A stretch of DNA of 64,000 nucleotides from Cladorhizidae sp. MBARI D1340-BT2. Lineage: Eukaryota; Porifera; Demospongiae; Poecilosclerida; Cladorhizidae. A program made the translations under genes and the position numbers. Of the stretch, positions 43,330-54,283 are shown one piece after another. The DNA lies in NCBI GenBank assembly GCA_028752905.1, contig JAQNBH010000012.1, positions 26,173,816 to 26,237,815 of the forward strand. Reading direction: 5' to 3'. Under the pieces are notes generated by a model. The model searched no databases. It saw only the letters and a list, made by a program, of their open reading frames with translations, and was not told the origin of the DNA. Numbering within the stretch: the first letter of the stretch is position 1; each line of letters starts with the position of its first letter.

Positions 43330-44384
43330 GGGCATCCTTCAGTAAGTTAAAGGCTCTCTTGTAGATTTTCTCCCAGTGGACCTGGTCCGACAGGTCCTTC
43401 TTGGTAAGGTCTGATAGAGGGGCCGCTATGGATGCATAGGATGGAATTAATCTTTGGTACTATCCTGCCATGCCCAGAAATGAGCGAAGGTCTTTCTTCC
43501 TCTGGGGATGGCAAAGTTCCGCATGGCATCTGTCTTGGCCACATCTGGTCTGACACAGCCACTGCCTACTAAATGGCCTAAGAAGAAGCAGTTCAAAGTG
43601 GCTAACTTACACTCACTGTAAGACCGGCCTGATGGAAGCGGGAGAGAACATAGTAACAGTGGGTCAGGTATAGTTCCCAGGTCCTGCTGAAAATGACATC
43701 ATCTATGTATGCTGCCACAAACTCTGCTTTCTCTGCAAAGAGCCGATTCATCATTCTTTGCAACACGGCAGCAACCAAAAGGGCATCACCTTGAAATGAT
43801 ACTCACCAAATGGTGTGACAAAAGCCGTTTTATCTCTGGAGTCTACGTTTGCCAATATCCCTTGGTAAGATCAAGGGTGGTGATGTAGTTGGCTCCCACC
43901 AGCCCGTCAATCAGGTCATCTATTCTGGACATCAGGAAGGGGTCTGGATGGGTCACTGCATTGAGCTTCAGATAGTCAACACACTGCCGCACTGACCCTT
44001 CTTTCTTAGCCACTAATACGATGGGGGAGGCTCAGGCACTGCCAGAGACTTTAATCAGGTCATCTCAGAGCATCTGCTGTACATCCTACTTCACCAGCTG
44101 CAGTCTCTCATGGGGAAGTCTGTAGGGGGGGAAATGGATTGTTGGTGCATCACCTGTCTGTTCACTATCTCTGCCTGGCCAGGCTGGTCCGTGAACATCT
44201 CCTCGTGTTTTGTCAGCAGCATGATCAGCTCTTCGGTCTGCGAGGGTGTCAGGTCTGGGTTGATGAAAGTGTGTAGGATGGGGGTGATTTTGGGATGGAT
44301 GAGTATGTCGCAGGCCAGGGAGGTCACCTGTTCCTGGCCATTGGCGATCATTCCCAGTAGAAGACAGCAGAGGGGGCCTCCCAC
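43330..44384 (-). pseudogene. Reverse transcriptase region (Gmr1-like)
   Basis: Broken - strand frames give, in order, TKHEEMFTDQPGQAEIVNRQ (pre-RT), GSVRQCVDYLKLNAVTHPDP, RIDDLIDGLVGANYITTLDL and TKGYWQ, then EKAEFVAAYIDDVIFS with the YIDD catalytic box. Then come text like AIPRGKKDLRSFLGMAG and KKDLSDQVHWEKIYKRAFN. These are successive RT motifs of Ty3/gypsy pol. Translation stops at the expected start of RNase H, which is absent before the LTR. The segment follows directly after the integrase C-terminus, supporting the inverted domain order. Confidence 0.82.
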
Positions 44385-45328
44385 CTAGTCAGCATATTCA
44401 CATGGAAAGTTTGGAGTGGCTTGCTGCCGGTGTCCATGCACACATGGTAGGTGTGGAAGAGAGCTTCTCTGTACAGGAAATGGACCATGCCACTTTGCCA
44501 GCAGCTTGTTGGAAGAGGAAGGTAACATAACTAGAACCAGCTCACCCTCTTTGAGATCTCTCTGGCAGATTTTCTGGTCATATCTCTCCTTCATCTTGCC
44601 CTTGGCCTTGGATTCAGATTCCATGGCCTTCTCCCTGGCTGAGTCGAAGTGGGAGTAGACAGACTGGAGGTAGGGGAGCAAATTCTCCAGGCTAGTGGTG
44701 GGGCATTCCCAGTCCCATCTGAGGATGTCTAGTGGGCCTCTGGGTGTTTTGCCATAGAGGAGTTCAAACAGGAGTAGCCAGTGGCCTTCTGTGGGACTTC
44801 TCTGAAGGCAAATAACAGAAATGGAAGCCACTACCCGTCGAACTCCACCATGAATTTCCGTAACATAGCCTTGAGTGTTCCATTGAACATCTCTACCATC
44901 CCATTTGTCTCAGAATGGTAGGCTGAGGTCCGGATGCCCTTCATGATGAGACGGTAGAATTGTGTCATGAGGCTGCTGATGAAGTTGGTGCCCCAATCTG
45001 TCAAGATCTCGTCTGAGATAACCATCCTGCTGAAGACCCCTATCAGCGCCTCTGCCACATCATGACTGGTGATGTTTCTCATGTGAATGGCCTCGGAGAA
45101 CCTGGTGCCATAGTTGCAAATGGTTAAGATGTATTTGTGGCCATCTGCCCTCATGGGAAGGGGTCCAATGAAGTCCATGGCTATGAGGGAGAAAGGGGTA
45201 CATATTATAGGCAAGGTTTTGTGAGGTACCTTCCTTATCCGACCAGAGGCAGTCTTCTGGCACACATGGCACCTGCTGCACAGCTCATCAACATCTTTCA
45301 TTCCTGGCCAGAAGATTCTGTTCATCAT
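44385..45328 (-). pseudogene. Integrase (Gmr1-like)
   Basis: The 165-residue frame at 45328-44831 holds RIFWPGM, the CSRCHVCQK part of the zinc finger and the catalytic core: D52 in IAMDFIGPL, D111 in ILTDWGTNF and E146 in TNGMVEMFNG. After a frame change, 44831-44385 continues with FELLYGKTPRGPLDILRWDW, KERYDQKICQRDLKEGELVL and AKWHGPFPV, the C-terminal GPF-type module. It then runs into the pre-RT region without an intervening LTR. The upstream HH half of the zinc finger is lost. Confidence 0.85.
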
Positions 45329-46960
45329 CCTGCATGTAGTCTTTGTCCTGCTAAGGTGTCTGCAAGGGAGGTTGATGAGCTGCCTTTAGAGCCGTCTCCC
45401 TGTATACACTGGGTAGTACTAGCAGAACCACCATCTCTGCCTGTATGGCTGGCTTCCGTTGACCTTGAAGAACTTGGAGTCGGGTCTGGAACACTTTTCC
45501 TGATGGCTACCAGTGAGGGGTCCTTCTGCTTTAAACCTACAAGCTGGGTTCAGCATCCATCTAGGTGGAAGGGTTGACCCCAGATGGCTGCATGTTTACG
45601 TCTCTCCTTCCTTCTTTCACTCCTACAGGACTCCTGTCGGGTTATGCGGGGCGGGGTGGTTATCCGCCAAGATGTTTAGCTCCAGGTCCGAGGTTGGCTC
45701 TTCCTTCAGTGCTGGAGGGTTGTGGGAAATCACAACAGTATCAGAACCACTTGCCTGGTCGTCAGGCTCCCCCTCTGATGCAATGCTGCTGGTGCCATCA
45801 TCTAAATCACTGTCACCACTGTGCGACAACTCTGAGGTGGAGTTACTGACGGAAGAGGAGGAGAGCTCGCCAGACTCCTCTTCACTTTCAGAAGAGGGTT
45901 CAGGTGTGGCTGTGGACATATGAGTTTGGTCTGGGACATAGATGGTGAGGTCTGGTAGGTCTAGGGGTGGTTAGTTGAACTAGGAGGAGATCGCACAGAC
46001 CCAGGAATTTATTGCCCAAGAGAGCATTCATCCAGAATTTGTTATTGACTGCCATCAGGTATGTGTGCTGCTTCTCTCTGACTGACACCATAACTCTGGC
46101 CAGGGGTAGTCTCATCACCACTCATGGATACCTTCTACCAGCAAGGACTTTCTTGTCATATCCTCGACTGGACCCATCTGCCCTGGATGTGGGAATGGGT
46201 GGAGCCGGTGTCGATGGCATCTTGTCCACCTGCTGTCCATTGATGCTACTGAGTGGAAGGTAAGAGGTAATGCATTGGGAGTCATGCCTACCAGGGTGAG
46301 CCCCTTCCTTGGGCATTTGATGGCAATGTGGCCATACACCTTGCAATGATAGCATCTAGTCCAAGAGTCTGGTCAAAGGCAGGTAGGCCTATATGGTCTT
46401 TCCCTCCCTCTTTGGGTCCAGCAACCCATCTGGCTTGGCTGGCTCTGGTTTGCTCAGATCCAACTTGGGTATGGGTCGGTATCCACCACCTCCTCCTGGA
46501 CGAGGTTGCTCTGGGTGGGACCATGAGACCACTGGGTTGGCTTAGGCTTTAATGAACAAGATGAACTCATCTGCCAGGTTGGCTCGCTCCTTGGAAGTCT
46601 TGCGATGTTGGGTACAGACCCAGGTCGCAACATGGTCGGGTATGAGAGAGAGAGCCTTCTCCATGACCATCAATCTGCTCACTCCTTGCTTGTCGGTCTG
46701 ACCAGCAGGCAAACATCAGCTCAACTCATTTGACCAGGTCATGGGTAGATTCCTTCGGTAGTAGAGCCATATCATGCCACTGGACATGGTACAAGTCTGT
46801 TGTGATGCTATGGTAGTTGAGCATGGTAGTGCAGAGGTGAGCAAAGTCCTAACGGACCCTCTGTGTCGACGGGGTGGGAAAGTTGTCCTCCTTGACCGTC
46901 GTTCAGACAGGTTCAGGGATCAGCATCCTGCTTCTAGTGGATCTGCACTAGGGAGAGAGA
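45329..46960 (-). pseudogene. Gag and protease region (Gmr1-like)
   Basis: About 46740-46560 reads GVSRLMVMEKALSLIPDHVA, TWVCTQHRKTSKERANLADE and FILF, resembling the SCAN-like C-terminal capsid segment that published work traces to Gmr1-like Gag. Near 46350-46300 a knuckle CYHCKVYGHIAIKC has C-x2-C-x4-H-x4-C spacing. About 46240-45950 includes DGQQVDKM and VNNKFWMNALLGN, plausible protease remnants, though no D-S/T-G is readable. An acidic Ser-rich stretch (45919-45623) separates this from the integrase. All frames are broken. Confidence 0.65.
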
Positions 46961-47025
46961 TATGATAACCTGAGGGAATTAGACAGTGAAGGATAGCCTG
47001 GTAGTTGGAGTGGATCTATTTCAAG

Positions 47026-47039
47026 CCGCTGCCACCAGA
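47026..47039 (-). promoter_or_regulatory. PBS-like site of the Gmr1-like element
   Basis: On the - strand TCTGGTGGCAGCGG directly follows the 5' LTR end. A TGG start 1-2 bases after the LTR is what a tRNA-primed site looks like, in contrast to the self-complementary site of the young element. The tRNA was not identified. Confidence 0.65.
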
Positions 47040-47165
47040 TGTTATGGATACCTAGCTCGTTGAGATGGCCAACCCAGTTACAGATGATATTAGGAATTGA
47101 TGTGTCTCCAGTGCTTAACTTACAAGAGGCATTCTGGCCTTGTCCACAAGTTGGCTATTTATTAC
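47040..47165 (-). repeat. 5' LTR of the Gmr1-like element
   Basis: Partner of 43092-43215. The outer edge is uncertain: ATTTATTACA near 47156-47165 gives a CA end, but similarity to the other LTR fades about 10 bp earlier, so this copy may be truncated. Confidence 0.75.
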
Positions 47166-48782
47166 ACAGATTCTAAGATTCCAATTGTCATGCAGTTTAA
47201 AAAATCTGTGTAATGATTGGTGTACATATTAATATAATAATAAATAACTGGTGAAGGTTTATCAAACAGTATATAGTCCTTTCAATTTATTTTATTTTAT
47301 TTTAAATTTACTAGTCAGAATTGTCTTGTACATTTGGCAATAGTGCAGTTAAGCTGCTATTAATAACATTATAATTATATCATATTAACACGAATACTAT
47401 AGTCAACTAGGGTTAAGGCCAGGGCAATGGCTAGTTTATGCTAGTTCAACAGTTGTATGGGCAAGGGTAGAGGTTGGATTTAGTGGTAGAAGTGGGCAAT
47501 AGCTGGAGCAATTTGATTAAGTCTGACCTACTGACCATTTTATCATGATGTAAATCAGGGACAGCAAAGAATCACATTTGCACTAACTAGAGAATAGTGG
47601 TGTTATGATTAAGGTGTTGGGGAATGCAGCAAACGGAATATATAAGTCAAAAGCTGAGAAAAACAGCAGTTTTACTTTCCCTCCCACACTGCAATATATA
47701 ATTTTAAACCATTTATAACCTCATCCAGAAGCTACAGCAGAAGCTTTTCCATAATTTCCTATACATCAAACCGATTGACCATCAACTTAATTTGTGTTCT
47801 TCTTTTTATAAGCATAACAAAAGCTTATAACTTTTTCCCCAAGAATAAACTTTTCAAACTGTTCAAGAATGCTAATACAAGAAGCTGCAGCTCTGATATA
47901 GAAATCAGCTCCATTGAGATAAGCGAACAAAAGCTACACCCTGCGCTTATAGTAAACAAATCCATCCAGGAGGATAGCATTCCTTTCTCTAGGCATTAAG
48001 AGTGGCTCCAGGTAAGCAAGTGTAGATGCCTGTGTAGCTGTTCTCTGAAGAAGGGATTAAAAACAACAGTCAAGGCCTGGAAGGGGCCTCAATGGTAGCA
48101 GTTGTAATATTAGAATTTTTTTTCATTTTGCTCACTTCCTTCATCAAAATGAATGTAAATTTTTTATTATGAATTATAACACATATTATGCATTTATAAC
48201 TTGAATAACATCTGTGTATCTTATGGAGGTCATTCCGTATCTCTATATATCTTAAAATAGTTCATAATTTATAGAAAGGATAACGGTAACTCCAGAAAGA
48301 TAGTACGGTGCAATTATAGAGAGTACAGAGAGCACAAAGATCTAGTATTATTATGATAACATGTACTCATCACAGGGCCATATCTAGGAAAATTTGACTG
48401 GGGAGGCTGTTGCGTACCATTGGCCATAGGCGTGAAGTATGCAGAAACTAAAACTATACTTCTATTTTGTGAAGTGCATATATACGAGGCTAAAAAGGCA
48501 TTACAGCATTAGAACTGCTCAACAAAAACATACAGAAATGCAACAACAAAATTTAATGTTCACGGTTCTGATTAAAAGTTGCAGAATGTTACATGAGTTA
48601 TCTCATTTTTATTTCACTGACTTGTCTCCAGTTAGCCTTTCTTTCATAAATATCCTTTGCAAGGTTTTGATAGTGTCTAATTGATGCCCTCCCTTTACAT
48701 AAACATAAGTCCACTTATTATGCATTAAAAAATCACTTCCATCAATCTTAGTGTTTGTATTGCTCTATCAATCTATCAATTA
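47166..48782. other. Unassigned AT-rich sequence
   Basis: No gene or element was recognised. A TTTTATTTTATTTTA stretch lies near 47290. A 74-residue + frame at 47775-47999 begins with a hydrophobic stretch (NLICVLLFISITKAYNFF) that could mimic a signal peptide, but nothing else supports a gene. Confidence 0.35.
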
Positions 48783-49975
48783 TAGCTTGATGGAATAAAT
48801 TCAGTGTCATGATGATCAAGAGCATTGCTAATCCTCAACCTCTCTTCTTTCATTGAAGAACGTGTCCAAAGCTTTAGAGCAGAAAAAGATCTCTACAAGA
48901 TTACTTCCCACAGGTATAGTTAAAAAGACTGTTACATTTTATTAATTGCGGGGAATGACTGAGGATTACACTCATAGAGAGCACGGCTAGCTGTACCTGG
49001 CCTTCTTTTAGGTGAAACATCCATAAAACTTTTTATTTCAACAGGGAAGTCGGTCTTCTCTTCCAAGGACATAAATTTCCAATAATAAGAAGTGAAACTA
49101 TCAATTTTATTGCTACTCAGTTTGGATAAATATAGTGGTATCATAGATTCAGCTGCAATAATTTCCTTATGCTCATTGAAAATCGTGTTTCTAACTGCTC
49201 AACCACATGGTCAATAAATGAGTAATATACATTGATTCTGTAGTAATCAGAAGGAGTCTGGGTAACTTGTCCTGCATTGGCTTGATGGCACTGAACAGTA
49301 GCAGTTCATAGTTTCACAATTGTTAAATTAATAGACAAGGCTACATTTCAATTCTGCTCCAAACTTTCTCCCATCAATGATCTTTTCTGGCATCCTGAAT
49401 GCATTTCTTTGCAGTGTTTACATCCCTGTATATAGGCATTTGCAAGATCACACTGTTTATCTTGTAAAGCTAGTGTCACTGAACTAAGGAAACAAAGAAC
49501 TGCCTGTGTAACAACCAGTGTGACAACAAATTGGCCATCTTCTAGAAGCCGCATATATAAACAAGCATCACTTTTAGCTTCTCCCCTGCTACTATCTTTT
49601 ATTCTGCCCATGGTCTCTAAGACTGTGACATATTGGGCTATAAGAGCTGAAAGAGTCCTCACCCTTGCACTCCAATGGGTGGCACAAAATTTAGGCACAT
49701 GATACCTCCTTGAACCTGCTTCTATTTCAGTCAAAGACTCACTAAGCTCATCATCATCTTCAATCATGAAGAAGTCAAGAAGCTCTTTTTCTTGGTCAGT
49801 AGATGCAACTTCCCCCAAAAAATTCTTTATGCTTGGCACTACCAGATAAAAACCATGTCAACTTTTGAACATCATCAAAAAGGTTACGGATAGATGGCAC
49901 ACCCATACAACTTCTGCAAATGGCAAGATTGAAAACACCACAATATTATTGAATTTTTGTATCATTTTTTTTACC
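48783..49975 (-). pseudogene. hAT transposase relic, ZMYM1/DUF4371-like
   Basis: Pieces on the - strand follow the order of ZMYM1-like hAT transposases. They are LAICRSCMGVPSIRNLFDDV and QKLTWFLSGSAKH (about 49960-49830), then VPKFCATHWSARVRTLSALI and QFVVTLVVTQAVLCFLSSVT in the 163-residue frame 49839-49348. Next is IPLYLSKLSSNKIDSFTSYY and EKTDFPVEIKS (49144-48932), and last text like ALKLWTRSSMKEERL near 48890-48830, the C-terminal dimerisation region. Frameshifts separate the pieces. It is a dead transposase copy with no N-terminal zinc finger recognised. Confidence 0.78.
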
Positions 49976-50281
49976 AACTTCAGTCAGACCTCAATGAGTC
50001 CAAGATGAAGTTACAAAAGTCACTGAAGAAGAAACAGTAGACTATAGGAGTACAAAGAGGCTCTTGGCGCATTTAGCAATGCTGATAGCCAAATATCACC
50101 ACCTCATGAGGGAAAACGAAACTGTCATGGACCAGCTTCAACACGAGATTGAACCAGATGAGTGTTGCACACATAAAAGAGGGAGGAAAATGTGACAGAT
50201 TAATCATCTAGAGAGCTAGAGCAAACAAACCAGACCAAAGACCTAGTGGAAGAGACAGTGAAAAGTTCTGCAAGGGGGAAG
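49976..50281 (+). other. Unrecognised reading frame upstream of an LTR-like segment
   Basis: One + frame, about 49994-50194, is open for some 65 residues (RSTKRLLAHLAMLIAKYHHL, charged and helix-like). The purine tract GCAAGGGGGAAG ends at 50281 directly before a TG-starting segment, which looks like a polypurine tract plus 3' LTR. No pol domain was recognised upstream, so the identity is open. Confidence 0.35.
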
Positions 50282-50619
50282 TGTAATGGATCATACATAG
50301 AGAGTGACAGGTTGCGTCTATGTGTGTGGAATGCAATAACTTGTATTGCAGTAACTTATTAGTTATCAGTTTTTGCACGTCTTTTATGTGGTCTGGAGTA
50401 TTGTGTGCACGTCAACTGGGGGAGAACTTGTCTTAGTGATGTGTGTGAATTAAGTTGTTTTTGTGTAGCTAAGTCATGCTTGCTTTGTTTTGTTAGTTGT
50501 TCTGTTGTAAATATTGTAGCTGCCACTTGCTTGTAACAGTTGTTTGTGTAATAATATTTGTAGCTATTAATAATAACCTATATACCAACATAACAATTGC
50601 TCGGCTATGTTCTATCACT
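50282..50619 (+). repeat. Candidate 3' LTR
   Basis: Begins TGTAATGGATCATACATAGA after a purine tract and may end at GGCTATGTTCTATCA (about 50619) or ACATAACA (about 50598). The T/G-rich composition and ends are LTR-like. No second copy is present in the window. Confidence 0.4.
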
Positions 50620-53448
50620 TTGAATTTTTGTATCATATATTTATGGATTCTTCGTTTTTCTACAATACACACACCTAACTTTACTCTTTGCCACCATTAC
50701 CACACAATATGAACATGAACATCCCGAACTATTTGTTATAGCCAAGTTGTAAGAGGAAATGGAGAGCGAGGAGGAAAAAGATGAAGTCTCTAGACATAAA
50801 ATTTACTCAGTGTACAATTTCTACCAAAAAAATCCTTAGGATATGGGGTGGGGGGGTTGGGGGTGGGTGGGGGTGGAACTATTACCCTTAGGACAACTAA
50901 CAGGCTTGATTCCAATTCATAAATTTGAGAAGCCTCATCACCAATGGCTTCCTTGTCAGAGACCAAGTCACCACTTTCTGATTAGTTTTAGGCTTATCCA
51001 CCCACGTTCCAACAATTTTGACTGTTGTGGCCACCATATCCAAGACTCCACATTTGCGAGAAGGCTCACCCAGGGAAGCATAGATTGCACACTCTTCTTA
51101 CTAGAGTCATCCTCAGATAAATCACTTCAAAAATGACTTCTGCCAGACTTAATTGCCTGGTCATTTTTGGGTCATCAAAATCCGCAAACAGTCGTACTTT
51201 CAAGATCTTTTCCCTGAGAGATTGGATAATAACTTACTTAAAATGAGATGAATAAATAGAGCTGAAAAAAGTCATTTTATGATATCAAAATTATTGCACA
51301 TGAAAAATTTGCATGTTGTTTTTCGATCAACAAAACCAAATGTGCCATATGGCGTAATTGATGGCTAAAAGGTTAATATGATATATGAGCTACCTTAATC
51401 AGCTTCTAATTATTAAGATATTCTTATTTAGGGCCAATAATAAAGGACCTCTTCCATATCACATTTCATGACCTTCATATTTTAAAAGCACAGAAATTTA
51501 GTGATTAATATTTCACTTTCATAGGGAGAAGAGATAAGGGGGAAATTATGGGTCTGTGAACAGGACCAAAAAATGTTGGTAAACATAAAATATTGGTTAT
51601 GACAATGAGCCATGTACTTAGAATGAAACAGGTTCATGCACAAGAACAAACAGATGTAACACAAGTAAGCATATGATATTAATTTATTTGTCCATTTATT
51701 GCAGACTTACCACCAGATTGATCTGCAGTAAATGATATAATTTTGAAATAGAATGGAATCTGACAGAACTGGCTATCAGTAGCTCTAAGCTATAAAAATT
51801 GCAAGCTAAATGAAAAATAGGTTCATGTTCATATGAAGTTTAAGCAGGACTAATGATGACAGTGCTCTAAATTTATCGAGATGGTGCATGTAAGCAATTG
51901 TGGCTTCCGAGATAATTTGAGTGATAGGATGCATAAAGTTAATTATATGGATTATTTTTATTATGTCACCATTAGACTCCATACTAGAAACTGCAAGAAT
52001 AACAAAAATAACAAACACACAATATTACAACAACGGAGGACGGAGGAATGTAAAAAATGTGAAGAGCTGGTACTGAAGGCTACAATGTAAAATATTAAAA
52101 ATTAATGGAGGAATAACTGGGCAGAATTGAAGGGAAGAAGAAATCATGAAGTATGAGAGGAAGATAGTGTTGAAGTAGAGAAGTAGAAGGAAATAATAAG
52201 GTTTTAGCTAAGCATTTGGAAAGGATTAGTGAGAGTGTCCAGGTTAGTGGAGGATGTTCCAATTGAAAACCTAGAATCAAATGCTAAAGAAGTGAACTGG
52301 ATGATTAGTGGGTTGGGTTCCAGGAAATGTACACTATTGAGAAAGAGTGTGTGCATGACATTATGACATCACAGGGATGGCAGATATTTCTGGCAGGTCT
52401 AGATGTGAGCAAGGATATGCTACTCTGTGGAGAGAAGAATTGTGGATGAAGATGAAAAAGGTATGGTGTTCAAGAAATTGTCGATGTGTGCAAAGACTTA
52501 TATGACCAAGTTGACCGAGTGTTTTGGATTCTAGGTGGTTTTAGGTGGAGGCAGGGCTGAAACAGAGTAGTCCTTTGCCACCAGTTCTCATCTATAGTGA
52601 GTATGTGTTGGGATTTTGAAGGATTTTGAAGGAAAATGGTTGGGCTTAAGTGCAAGGAACACATTGTTGGTTGCTATATGCTGATTGCAGAGATCATGGG
52701 CAGAAACAAGTGATGTTGGATGTAGTGGGAAAGTGTGCAATAATATAGAGATTTAGGTTTGATAGAGAGTAAAGTAAGACAATGATGGCAGGTGGCAAGT
52801 AGAAAATTAATGAGGAGAATGGAGAATGTGGAAGCTATAGTTTTGACTGTTGTATATGTAGATTCTAAGGCCCAGAACAAGTTTCCAGCCTTTATAGCAC
52901 TGTGTAAGTAAGTTCACCATACAAACAACCTAGCTAAAACAGCTGGACTCTTGACATCATAATACAATTCCTATGGGGTCTAAAATGATTGATACTAAAA
53001 GCATGCATGGCTAAACACACTCAACATAATCGAAGGTCATTATGGAGCTTGTAGCAACACTAAACCACACAACAACTATCACAACATGTATCAGTTGTTT
53101 ATGGTAATGTATGCTCCGTGGTTTTGGGCGGTTGAGGGGCCTGACTTTTCACATAATATTAGATTATAAATCATTAACTATGATGCATGTGCAAGTTAGG
53201 AAACTCCAAAAAAGTAGGTTATTTTGACTTTCTTCGCCATGCTTCATTTGCTTTTCAAGATATCCGGTTTAAATAATAAATCTACAACAGAAAAGAAAGT
53301 AGTCAAGATCTGCTAGTCTTGTGTGTGTGTGTGATTGACTCCTTTGAATGTTGTGTATTTTCAATATATATTGTAAGTATATGCGTTGTAGATGCCATAC
53401 ATTTAGTTCCACTCACACACACACTCAAAGGGACAGGCTGGTGTACTA
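50620..53448. other. Unassigned sequence
   Basis: A G-run region near 50846-50876. The + strand from about 52100 to 52760 is purine-rich and opens the - strand into short Ser/Leu/Pro-rich frames; the base composition resembles the LINE at 9.5-11 kb, but no RT motif was found. A TG microsatellite lies near 53318-53333. No gene is supported. Confidence 0.35.
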
Positions 53449-54283
53449 TCAATTCATGAAGTTCTTTGGACCTTCCACAACCTTAAGATGGAATTTAAAA
53501 TTCAAGTCAGATGGAGGATTGCTTGAGGTCAGTGATAGTTGGCAGAGAAGAGGATTACCTTTATATTTATAATGATCAATATCATATTTGCTAATGGAAG
53601 GATGTACCAGAGCTTTTAAATACCACCCAATGTGTTGATCGGCTTCATCCTCTGGAATATCTAACTCAATACTCTCCTTATTTTCCTGGAATCGAACAAC
53701 ATCATCTACAATGAGTTGAACTTCTTCACTATGATTCATGTTCTCTTCAAGAAAGCTTTTTACACTGGTTTGAAAGATGATACAGTTTTCTACAACAGAA
53801 AAGTAAAGATTCCAACTGGCAGACCCTCAAGAGGAATTGCTGAACAGACTCTTACTATATATACATGGAAACCAAATATGATTTCTCAGTGTGAGAAAGG
53901 TGCATCATATTCCACATGATTGTATAGAATGAAAACTTCTTTAGACTAAGTTCTCCATAAGTGGAAGTGAAGTGACCGCCTTCAACGATGTGGCACTGGA
54001 ATGGAGATTTGGTATCTGAGCAGCAGGCGAAGGACAGGCAGTGTATGTCATCTTTGGCAACACAATGCTGGATCTTGATGGTGACTGGTGTGTTAAGTTC
54101 TTGGGAAGAGTCTATCTGGTATATTCCACTCACATGCTCATGATTGTCAGGAAAAACACATTTGCCAGATACAAATGCAGAGGCACGGAAAGTACACTCT
54201 GTGACACCAGAAGGGAGACCAAGTGTAGTTTGAGGCCGTAATTTGTCTATTCTAGATAAATACTCATTCCTGTGTATATACAT
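53449..54283 (-). pseudogene. Broken ZU5/UPA-type gene fragment
   Basis: The 142-residue frame 54283-53855 contains TTLGLPSGVTECTF, VSGIYQIDSSQELNTPVTIK, IQHCVAKDDIHCLSF and FQCHIVEGGHFTSTYGELSL, then KKFSFYTIM. This fits the ZU5 fold found in UNC5 receptors, ankyrins and many sponge and cnidarian receptor-like proteins (family pattern: S.VY.I....L..PV.I.I.HC). After a frame change, 53830-53449 reads SWNLYFSVVENCIIFQTSVK and continues to NPPSDLNFKFHLKVVEGPKN, consistent with the following UPA-like part. An in-frame TGA near 53833 and at least one frameshift break the gene. Partner domains upstream (for example a Death or NACHT domain) were not seen. Confidence 0.6.

Larger units (their letters stand above)
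43092..47165 (-). mobile_element. Decayed Gmr1-like Ty3/gypsy element (integrase before RT)
   Basis: Direct repeats at about 43092-43215 and 47040-47165, both starting TGTTA on the + strand, are the LTRs. On the - strand the interior order is PBS-like TCTGGTGGCAGCGG (47039-47026), Gag with a SCAN-like segment and a zinc knuckle (about 46960-46300), a protease-like region, integrase (45328-44400), then RT (about 44384-43340). RNase H is missing. Integrase upstream of RT is the defining feature of the Gmr1-like group; most Ty3/gypsy elements have RT first. Frameshifts and stops are scattered throughout, so it is inactive. Confidence 0.78.
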
